Below, piece by piece: positions 1 to 6,096 of a DNA stretch of 11,159 nucleotides. The stretch is from Chrysochromulina parva (taxonomy: Eukaryota; Haptophyta; Prymnesiales; Chrysochromulinaceae). The stretch covers positions 1-11,159 of the forward strand of contig PJAB01001979.1 in NCBI GenBank assembly GCA_002887195.1. The letters are read 5' to 3'. Position 1 is the stretch's first letter. Each line of letters begins with the position of its first letter. A program made the position numbers and the translations under genes. Below the pieces are notes generated by a model. That model was not told where the DNA came from, searched no databases, and saw only the letters and a list, made by a program, of their open reading frames with translations.

Positions 1-1
1 C

Positions 2-157
2 CCCGAGGTCAAGACCTTCAAGCTCAACGCCGAGCGCCAGAACGGCCGCGCGGCCATGATGGGCATCACCGGCTGCCTCGTCCACGAGCTCCTCGGCGTC
101 GACGCCCTCTACCCGACCGGTGGCCTCGGCGGCGCCGCGCCCCCCACCATCTTCTAA
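2..157 (+). CDS. Fucoxanthin/chlorophyll a/c-binding antenna protein, 3' end only
   Basis: The window opens inside a coding frame whose first full codon is at 2 and which ends at TAA 155-157, giving the last 51 residues. It carries the third-helix signature of light-harvesting proteins, ERQNGRAAMMGITG at residues 11-24. In this family the Glu and the Asn/Arg of E-x-x-N-G-R-x-A-M bind chlorophyll and pair with the first helix. It is followed by the lumenal-side tail HELLGVDALYPTGGLGG, typical of chlorophyll a/c antenna proteins. The product would sit in the thylakoid membrane and pass excitation energy to the photosystems. The start, plastid-targeting peptide and first two helices lie left of the window. 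Codons nearly all end in G or C, as in a highly expressed nuclear gene. The family is confident; the subtype (Lhcf, Lhcr or Lhcx) cannot be told from this tail. Confidence 0.9.
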   Translation, partial: PEVKTFKLNAERQNGRAAMMGITGCLVHELLGVDALYPTGGLGGAAPPTIF

Positions 158-542
158 GCATTTTCGTCTGCGAGAGTGGGATGGGTGGCCTGATCTCGCC
201 TTGGAGTGCAAGCGGCGTTCGAGGGCGGGACGCGTATGGTTAAGGCAAGCTTTCCTTATAGGGCAAGCGGCTGTCATGTGTGACGTGATTGCGGCCTAGG
301 ATCGATGCAAGGGCGTGCGATCCGTGTGTGCGAACTGCCATGTGCCAAGCCCAACTGGCGGTGAATCTTAAATGTTATAGGTGAGCGTCTCTTTCGGACC
401 ATTGACGCGCGGGGCTCAGAGGCGTCGTGAGAGAGATGAGCGAGAACGATCGTTACCGATCTTATTCTAATCTTACTTCCTAGTACGTGCTACGACAAGC
501 TACGACGGTTTCTGATTGCACAAAAAACATCCGAGAAGCCGG

Positions 543-645
543 CCCGCGGGGTGAGTCCGCCCCGCCCCCGGCCGCGTAGAGCGCGCGCGGCCGCAGAAGC
601 CGCGACCCGCGGGGGTCCGCCCCGCCCCCGGCCGCGTCGAGCGCG
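543..645. repeat. GC-rich tandem duplication, two copies
   Basis: Two copies of a roughly 40-43 base unit lie at 543-585 and 606-645. Both begin CCCGCGGGG and share GTCCGCCCCGCCCCCGGCCG. The copies differ by a 3-base indel (TGA present only in copy one) and a single A/C change near the end. Within the best-matching part the offset is exactly 60 bases. Local GC is far above the flanks, so this looks like a separate low-complexity insertion rather than degraded coding sequence. Confidence 0.85.
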
Positions 646-675
646 TCGAAGGCCGCTGGCCGCGCGCGCTCTACG
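575..675. repeat. 18-bp perfect inverted repeat
   Basis: Bases 575-592 (CGTAGAGCGCGCGCGGCC) are the exact reverse complement of 658-675, with a 65-base spacer. The spacer contains most of the second tandem copy. A transcript could fold into a very stable stem. The island may be a small hairpin element or a regulatory or terminator structure; nothing in it codes for a transposase. Confidence 0.85.
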
Positions 676-946
676 GAAAAGGCCATTCGGACTTGAGACA
701 TATCCTTCTTCAAGGCATGCTTCAAGGAATCAAGCCGAGCGCCGCCGCGTTGTCCGTTGACGCCGCGTTGCACGACTTGTGCGGCAGCGCACTGCGCAGA
801 ACTCAAGCCAGAAGCCAGAACCTTACGCCTATCGCCTAGCGCAGCTGCCAGCTCGAGATCCTCCTCCCGCTCTCCTCGCGAGTACGCGCTCTTCACAATG
901 CATGTCGGCCTGCCCATGTGCTTAAAGACTTCGCCCATCTTGATGC

Positions 947-1687
947 CTACACGTAATGATACCTTCGCGGCTCTGCCTTGAGTTTGTAGCCGCCCGCATG
1001 GCCGCAGCCCCACTCCGGGCGCGCCTGACGCTTCTTGCGCAAGATTTGCTTCTCGGTGAGAGGAGGCGGCATCGCGCGCGCAATCGTGCTACCAAAACCG
1101 GGGATGGCCATCTGCCGCTGCTGATCAGCCACCTGCCGCTTCCGCTCCTCCTGCTCGCGCATCTTTTCTGCATAGGCCTTGCGAGCCTCTTCTCGCCGTG
1201 CTGCCTCGGCCGCCTCACGCTCAGCTGTGCGCCTCGCAGTCAGCGCCGCCATCATCCGCGCGCGCTGACGCACCTGCCCCTCGCGTTCGCGTGCCGTTCG
1301 GACTTCAGCTTCTCGGCGAGCAGTTGCTGCTGCGAGCCGCTGTTTCGCTGGAGACAGCGAGCCAGACGGTGCATCACGGCCACTATAGCAGCTGCTACTG
1401 CTGCCGAATGCTCCGCCGCCGCCTCCGCGGCTCGTGGCATAGGCGCCGGTGCCGCGAGCCGCAAACCGTTGCCGCACTGCGCTGCGCTCGTCCTCGTCCA
1501 GGGGCGCCAACACCTCTTCCTGCTGCATCTGCTTCCTCGGCGGAGCCCCCAGCCCCAGCCGCTGCTCGGGCGTCATGCCAACTTTTGACGCCCTGACAGA
1601 CATTTGGGCGGTAGATGAGGTCTCAGAACCCACGTCACTCGTCAGCGCCGCGGCGATTCGTGCGCTGGCCTCCAGAAAGACCTGCAT
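947..1687 (-). CDS. Unrecognised coiled-coil protein
   Basis: A minus-strand frame is open from an in-frame TGA at 1757-1759 to TAG at 947-949. Its first true ATG is at 1687, giving 246 residues starting MQVFLEASARIAAAL; codons upstream of it are open but lack ATG, so a 5' exon is possible. In this numbering, residues 38-67 hold a short conserved-looking stretch (PEQRLGLGAPPRKQM). Residues 87-106 are Gly/Ser-rich. Residues 115-193 form a long Arg/Glu/Ala helix with heptad character, typical of a coiled coil. A compact tail (IPGFGSTIARAMPPP, then RPEWGCGHAGGYKLKAEPRR) has Gly, Trp and Cys suggesting a functional motif. I do not recognise a family. No membrane segment or signal peptide is seen. 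It is divergent from the methyltransferase-like gene at 2250. A real gene is likely; both ends of the model are uncertain. Confidence 0.6.
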   Translation of the reverse strand: MQVFLEASARIAAALTSDVGSETSSTAQMSVRASKVGMTPEQRLGLGAPPRKQMQQEEVLAPLDEDERSAVRQRFAARGTGAYATSRGGGGGAFGSSSSCYSGRDAPSGSLSPAKQRLAAATARREAEVRTAREREGQVRQRARMMAALTARRTAEREAAEAARREEARKAYAEKMREQEERKRQVADQQRQMAIPGFGSTIARAMPPPLTEKQILRKKRQARPEWGCGHAGGYKLKAEPRRYHYV

Positions 1688-2249
1688 CGAGGCCTCGAGC
1701 GAGCGAGTGACCCCTCCAAATTGAAATCGGCGAGAGACCGGCCGAGACACGGCATGTCAAGTCAAGACAAGGCACGCTGGCTCGGACTCTTCTCCCTTCT
1801 TAAAAACGCAGTCTGCGTGTCACCTATCTAGATGGTTCGTTGGTTGCCCTCCTAGCCTCCGTCATCTCCGCCCACTGGCTCCGCCTTTGGCTCGATCCCT
1901 CACGTCCTGTCGTCCAACTCCATTGTCCAACACCTCCAACTGAGAAGTCAGAGGTCAGCACTCAGGATTTCAGCTGGGTTCTCAGCAGGAGAGCAGGTCC
2001 ACTCGTCCGCGTCCACAGCTGGCTTTCGGAGCTCTTTCGATAGCCAGCTGTTTGGTTGTCTGTTGTTTATGTGCGAAAGACCTGACTTTCCTGACTTGAT
2101 TAGATTGCGCGGCTCGTATACCCGGTTGCCGGTACCCAAGTTTTCCCCACTAGACTTGAGTCACTTGAGACTTGTGGCCGACTTGTGCCACAGGGGGGGG
2201 GGCCCTCGCAGGTGCGGACGAACGTCCGACATGAAGCTGCGATTCCTAC
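1688..2249. promoter_or_regulatory. Divergent intergenic region between two head-to-head genes
   Basis: This 560-base stretch separates the 5' ends of the minus-strand gene at 947-1687 and the plus-strand gene at 2250, so both promoters must lie here. There is no clear TATA box. From 2094 to 2185 the pentamer ACTTG occurs five times (2094, 2154, 2163, 2170, 2181). A run of ten G lies at 2193-2202, immediately followed by CCC. A TGA at 2232-2234 closes the frame of the downstream gene. Part of 1688-1756 is open in the frame of the left gene and may be coding if there is an upstream exon. Confidence 0.5.
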
Positions 2250-3626
2250 ATGCTGACGGCCCGAGATGCGGTGACGAGCCTGCGGAATGCCGGCGCGACA
2301 AAGCAGCCACAGCTCCCCACCTACCGCTTGCTGCTCATCGTTGCCTTCTACCTCCTTTCGCTTTTGGTGGCATTCTTTGCTGGTCTGCTGGTTGCAGAGC
2401 GCCAGCGACCCACTGGGAGCACAGAACGCTTCCTCCAGGAGGCCGATACAAGTTGTTGGCTCACAAAGCAGGCCGGCGAGGAGCTCGGCACCGCATTTCT
2501 GCGGCTTCATGCGGAACTCTTTGAAAAGAAGGTGTTGCCGGTCTCGGCATTCGGCCTGGGGCGTCCGATGCTCCAACCGCACATGATGAAGACACTCCTG
2601 GGGCCGAATACCACCTACCGTGCCAAGTTTGACCAAGTCGCATCCATCACCAACCGTGCCGTTTCTCGCGTCGCTTTTGTGCGCTTCCTTGGACGCGCGA
2701 TGGCACGATTTGCGCCCAAGGCCGTTGCCGCTGCAAAAGCTGCGAGCAGGCCCATGCGATGCCTCGAGTGGGACGGGCGATGGTACCTTGCTCAATACGA
2801 GGCGTGCGAGGAGACGTGGACCTTCTCGCTCATGTCCCGAATTCCAAGCGTCAACATCGGCCAAAAGTCGTTTCGTGGCGACCTACTCTCAATTCAGGAG
2901 CAGCACCCGAGCCTGCTAAGGACGTTCCACATCATCTTTTGTTCGCAGGTGTTTGAGCACGTCGCGCAGCCTCACGTTGCGGCGACCAGCCTGGCAGCGC
3001 TACTCGCACCCGGCGGCTACCTGATATGGACAGCACCGTTTATGGAGCCGACGCATGGGGTGCCGTTTGACTATTTCCGGTTCACGATCGGCGGCGCGAG
3101 CAAACTGTTCATCGACGCCGGGCTGTCCATCGTCGCGGCCGAAAAGTCGGGGAACTCAGAGATCACCTCGGCGTACCTCCTCGGCTTCGCATGCAGCGAG
3201 CTCAACCAATCGATGCTGCTCAACGAGCTCACGAAACCTGTTTCCGAGAAGAGCATGGCGAAGATCATGCACGGGACCTGTACTTCTCACGGCACCTGCA
3301 CGAGCGATCAGAACCTGTACATCTCATCTATGCTAGTGGCGAGAGCGCCGTCCGTGGCTGCAGGCACGAGGCGCGTTTGGACGCTACTCGATGCGAAGGT
3401 CTCCCCGCCACCACCTGCCGCCTCGGGTCTGAGCTGGCGCAATGTCGGCGACACGATGCCCAAGGAGGGCGAGCTGCTCCAAAACGGCAAGCTAGAGGCC
3501 GCACTGCGTGGTGTTGTGCACAACACCACGCTCAGCCAGAGACACTGGGAGGCCATGCGCATCACGGATCTGCGTACCTCCCACGTCGTCAAGGCGGGTA
3601 TGTCCTTTTTCAGACCCGTGTCATGA
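2250..3626 (+). CDS. Membrane-anchored SAM-dependent methyltransferase-like protein
   Basis: 458 residues. ATG 2250 is the first after an in-frame TGA at 2232-2234 and lies upstream of the only membrane segment (residues 25-49, YRLLLIVAFYLLSLLVAFFAG). This gives a type II signal-anchor layout, suggesting a lumenal (ER/Golgi) catalytic part. The core at about 169-300 resembles class I methyltransferases of the Methyltransf_11 type: FHIIFCSQVFEHV (226-238), an LLAPGGYLIWTAPF strand (251-264), then HGVPFDYFRFT (269-279) and an AGLSIV strand. Motif I, which binds S-adenosylmethionine, is degenerate (MRCLEWDGRWYL at 169-180, not the usual E/DxGxGxG). It may therefore use a variant pocket or be inactive. 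There are NxS/T sequons at 120, 319 and 425, and a doubled HGTCTS at 341-352. The last 90 residues are unrecognised. The substrate is unknown; glycans or cell-wall polymers are possible from the topology. Confidence 0.75.
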   Translation: MLTARDAVTSLRNAGATKQPQLPTYRLLLIVAFYLLSLLVAFFAGLLVAERQRPTGSTERFLQEADTSCWLTKQAGEELGTAFLRLHAELFEKKVLPVSAFGLGRPMLQPHMMKTLLGPNTTYRAKFDQVASITNRAVSRVAFVRFLGRAMARFAPKAVAAAKAASRPMRCLEWDGRWYLAQYEACEETWTFSLMSRIPSVNIGQKSFRGDLLSIQEQHPSLLRTFHIIFCSQVFEHVAQPHVAATSLAALLAPGGYLIWTAPFMEPTHGVPFDYFRFTIGGASKLFIDAGLSIVAAEKSGNSEITSAYLLGFACSELNQSMLLNELTKPVSEKSMAKIMHGTCTSHGTCTSDQNLYISSMLVARAPSVAAGTRRVWTLLDAKVSPPPPAASGLSWRNVGDTMPKEGELLQNGKLEAALRGVVHNTTLSQRHWEAMRITDLRTSHVVKAGMSFFRPVS

Positions 3627-3636
3627 GGGCATGACT

Positions 3637-3642
3637 AATAAA
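3637..3642 (+). terminator. Canonical polyadenylation signal
   Basis: AATAAA lies ten bases after the stop codon TGA 3624-3626, within the AT-rich stretch ACTAATAAAATATTATC, in otherwise GC-rich DNA. It is the only canonical signal close behind a stop that I noted in this window. It suits a very short 3' UTR for the methyltransferase-like gene, but many algae do not depend on AATAAA. Confidence 0.45.
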
Positions 3643-3750
3643 ATATTATCCCGTGTGCGCCCGTGTCCCGTGTGTGTCCCGGTAAAAAGACACCGAGGGG
3701 GAGCCGATACAATTGAGTAAACCGTTACGGCGTCTTTGGAACTGCAAAAC

Positions 3751-3780
3751 TGGACGAAATTGGACGAAATTGGACGAAAC
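3751..3780 (+). repeat. Three tandem 10-bp repeats upstream of transporter gene
   Basis: TGGACGAAAT occurs three times end to end (the last copy ends in C), 91 bases before the proposed transporter ATG. The 10-bp spacing is about one helical turn. It may be a cluster of protein-binding sites or part of a 5' UTR. A single TGGACGAAA also occurs near 11070. A pyrimidine-rich tract ending in TTTCAG (3801-3807) follows and looks like a 3' splice site. Confidence 0.7.
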
Positions 3781-3870
3781 TTGACTTTGTTCTTGTTCAC
3801 GTTTCAGTGCCAGGAGGGTGCCAGCCAGGGAAAAGCAAACGCCGAACCTCGGCCAGTCCAGAAGCTTGCA

Positions 3871-5535
3871 ATGCGTAAGCCACTCCTCGACGACCCGATC
3901 AATGTCCCAGCTGTCGTGGCCGGTAGTACCATGGCCACTACCAACAGCGGCAGCGCAACGTCGCCTATTGCCGAGGCGCTGCCGGCCGCCCTCGTGGGCA
4001 AGATCTTTATCCATATCATGCCTGTTCTAAGTCTCGGCTACGGCTTATCGTTCATAGATCGCTCCAATATTGCATATGCTGGGCTTGACGAGCACCTCGA
4101 GTCCGACGTTCCAGGCCTCGTGCCCGGAGGCACCGCCTACGGTCTCGCTGCTGGCCTCTTCTTTCTCGGCTACGGCACCATGCAGATCCCGGTGGTGCAC
4201 CTTCTATCTCGCATTGGTGCGCGACGCGTGCTCGCGGGCACGCTGCTTGTGTGGGGCGTGGTTGCGACGGCGCAGGCCTTTGTGCAGCACCTAGGCCAGC
4301 TGTACGTCTTGCGCCTCTGCCTCGGCCTTGCGGAGGCAGGATATTATCCGGGCTCCATCTACTTTTTGTCGACGTGGCTGCCGGACGAAGTGCTCGGCAC
4401 GGCGAGCACCCTTTTGACAGCGGCCGGAGCTCCGCTCAACATTGTGGGCTCGATTACCGCCGGCTTCATCATGTCTACTGACACGTTCAACGGGCTGTGG
4501 GGTCTTCACCAGTGGCGTTGGCTGTTCCTTTTGCAGGGCTTCCCCGCCGCGCTCATCGGGCTGTGCCTGCTCGTGCAGCTGCCCGACAAGCCCACGACGG
4601 CGCGCTGGCTCACGGCCGAGGAGCGCCGCGTGCTGCTCGGCCGCCTTGCGGTGCCGGGAGCATGCGAGGGCGAGGGCGAGGGCGAGGGCGAGGGCGAGGG
4701 CGAGGGCGAGGGCGTGGGCTCGTGCGAGGCCGAGCGCACGCCGCCGCCGCCGCCGCCGCCCGCTCTCCGACTGCGCGAAGCGCTCTGCCTCACAGTGCGG
4801 ACGCTGCCCGTGTGGCTCTTCTCCGCGCAGCACTTTTGCGGGTGCACCATCGCGTACGTGGGCGCCTTCTTCCAGCCTCTGCTGCTCAAAGAGCTCTTGC
4901 CAACTTGGAGCAACCTCGCCATCTCAGGGCTCTACTCGGTGCCGCTCGCGATTGGCATTCCCGCATCGGCCTTGGTGAGCTGGTGGGGCGACCGCGCGCC
5001 TGCAGGCCGCGAGCGTGTGCGTCGGCGCGCATGGCTCCTGTGGGTCTGCTCCACGACGAGCGCTGTCTGCATGAGCGTGAGCGGCCTGCTTCTCGTGCGC
5101 GCGGCCGCCGATGCGGCAGGGTCATTGGCGACCCGAACGACCTTATCCATCGCCTCTCTCACACTCGCGGGGTTGTGTGGGCCCATCTCCCTCTGTGCGG
5201 CCGGCTCGCTCTGGACCCTCGTCCAGGCCGCCCAGCCTCAGCCGCTGCGCTCCACCACGATCAGCTTCGTCAACTCGATAGGCAACCTGGGAGGCTTCGT
5301 CGGCCCTTATCTACTTAGTGCGCTCCGGCAGCCACTTGGACCCACAGCGTGTGTCGACGGCAAGGCGAAGTGCGTCACGCAGTGGGGTGGTGCCATCGCA
5401 GCCGTCGGAGGCCTGCTTGTTGCGATCAACGCCATCAACATCTTCATCGCGTGCAAGGTGCTGCTGCCACGAATGTTGCGTGGCCGGGGTCGGAACGGAC
5501 CGAGAGCGCGCCCCCATTTGGCGGGTGCGGCGTGA
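3871..5535 (+). CDS. MFS transporter, anion:cation symporter (ACS)-like
   Basis: 554 residues from ATG 3871, the first ATG in a frame open since TAA 3718-3720. A cytosolic N-terminus (about 45 residues) precedes about 12 membrane helices. Family hallmarks in order: FIDRSNIAYAGL (61-72), GLAAGLFFLGYGTMQIP ending in helix 2, the loop motif SRIGARRVL, RLCLGLAEAGYYPG (148-161), STWLPDEVLGTAS, HQWRWLFLLQGFPAALIG (213-230) and LPDKPTTARWLTAEER. These match the ACS family (allantoate, tartrate, hexuronate and vitamin-type permeases, and plant/animal phosphate-type carriers), which usually take up organic anions with H+ or Na+. The exact substrate is not readable. The central loop between helices 6 and 7 is enlarged by eight Glu-Gly pairs (266-281) and seven prolines (291-297). 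The length exceeds the usual 430-500 residues mainly through this loop and the N-terminus. Confidence 0.88.
   Translation: MRKPLLDDPINVPAVVAGSTMATTNSGSATSPIAEALPAALVGKIFIHIMPVLSLGYGLSFIDRSNIAYAGLDEHLESDVPGLVPGGTAYGLAAGLFFLGYGTMQIPVVHLLSRIGARRVLAGTLLVWGVVATAQAFVQHLGQLYVLRLCLGLAEAGYYPGSIYFLSTWLPDEVLGTASTLLTAAGAPLNIVGSITAGFIMSTDTFNGLWGLHQWRWLFLLQGFPAALIGLCLLVQLPDKPTTARWLTAEERRVLLGRLAVPGACEGEGEGEGEGEGEGEGVGSCEAERTPPPPPPPALRLREALCLTVRTLPVWLFSAQHFCGCTIAYVGAFFQPLLLKELLPTWSNLAISGLYSVPLAIGIPASALVSWWGDRAPAGRERVRRRAWLLWVCSTTSAVCMSVSGLLLVRAAADAAGSLATRTTLSIASLTLAGLCGPISLCAAGSLWTLVQAAQPQPLRSTTISFVNSIGNLGGFVGPYLLSALRQPLGPTACVDGKAKCVTQWGGAIAAVGGLLVAINAINIFIACKVLLPRMLRGRGRNGPRARPHLAGAA
4666..4719 (+). repeat. 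Hexanucleotide microsatellite GAGGGC inside transporter gene
   Basis: Eight perfect copies of GAGGGC (4666-4713) followed by one variant GTGGGC (4714-4719). In frame it encodes eight Glu-Gly pairs and Val-Gly in the predicted cytosolic loop between helices 6 and 7. Perfect identity including third positions suggests recent slippage expansion; a six-base unit preserves frame. Confidence 0.95.
4741..4761 (+). repeat. CCG trinucleotide run encoding polyproline
   Basis: Six CCG codons and one CCC encode seven consecutive prolines, 21 bases after the GAGGGC array and in the same cytosolic loop. The loop is thus an acidic, flexible stretch followed by a polyproline segment. Confidence 0.95.
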
Positions 5536-6096
5536 CCGGGACAGTGAGACCGAGGCCCAAGCGCTGTTCACCAGATACCGTGAATGTTACGTAGCGCGTA
5601 TTTCATTTCCGTTCCCCTAGTTGCTAGTATTAGCTATTACTCGACGCAACCATGCGAAGATGCGATGGTCTTCTACACGACGCGCTACGTGACTCCGGTG
5701 TGCGGAGCTGTCGTGTCCTGAGCATGTGTATGAGCACTGAGCTCTGAGGTACGGTACGTAAACCTAAACTTATCCACAATGACTGGCCGATCATTGCCAT
5801 TTTCCATGTGATTTCGTTTTCTGAGCGTAGATCGGCGTCATCATTCGCGTAGATATGCGCACTAGACACGCGTCGAGAGTACCGTATGCACTCTTGCTGT
5901 CTCCGGACTGTTTGCTGGTGATGAGCTCCTGATCGTGCGACTATACAGCTGATGTACCCTATTGCCTATACCCTGCCAGGTCGTGCGTCGATGGTCGATG
6001 GTCGATGAAAGGGCTGAAAGGGCAGAAAGCGCAAAGCCGCTGCGTGCGGAAGGACGTCGTCACGTCGAACGTGCTGAGCCATCCGCGCTCCGGCCG
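5536..6096. other. Convergent intergenic region
   Basis: This region lies between the 3' ends of the transporter gene (+) and the 1092-residue gene (-), so it should hold both 3' UTRs. No gene is supported. It is less GC-rich than its neighbours. It contains three exact tandem GTCGATG units at 5987-6007 followed by imperfect nonamers of the GAAAGGGCN type to about 6035. GGTACGGTACGTA lies near 5748-5760. Confidence 0.55.

Larger units (their letters stand above)
158..946. other. Intergenic region, about 790 bases
   Basis: No convincing gene. The left part should be the 3' UTR of the antenna gene; no clean AATAAA is visible. It contains a 10-bp palindrome AACGATCGTT at 445-454 and a repeated GCTACGAC at 488-495 and 500-507, followed by the GC-rich repeat island near 543-675. 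The minus strand is open from about 1013 to 480, but this frame starts with GTG and the island gives low-complexity Arg/Ala/Gly peptide. A stretch of it (about 700-950) could be an alternative 3' exon or 3' UTR of the gene at 947-1687. Confidence 0.6.

Noticed and set aside
480..1013. 177-codon minus-strand frame
   Set aside because: It begins with GTG, overlaps the end of the coiled-coil gene in another frame and runs through the GC-rich repeats as low-complexity peptide. Part of it (about 700-950) could still be an exon, but I cannot support it.
956..1588. 210-codon plus-strand frame, Leu/Cys/Arg-rich
   Set aside because: It is antisense to the coiled-coil gene. The apparent hydrophobic stretches mirror Glu/Lys/Arg-rich codons and do not form a regular membrane protein.
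2100..2864. 254-codon minus-strand frame opposite the methyltransferase-like gene
   Set aside because: The plus-strand frame shows a membrane anchor and family motifs; the antisense frame has none.
3736..3870. Extension of the transporter by 45 codons at its N-terminus
   Set aside because: The first codon would be TTG, the stretch contains the 10-bp repeats and a splice-acceptor-like tract, and no ATG precedes 3871.
4497..5318. 273-codon plus-strand frame within the transporter gene
   Set aside because: It is an Arg/Ala-rich shadow in a shifted frame of a clearly recognisable transporter.
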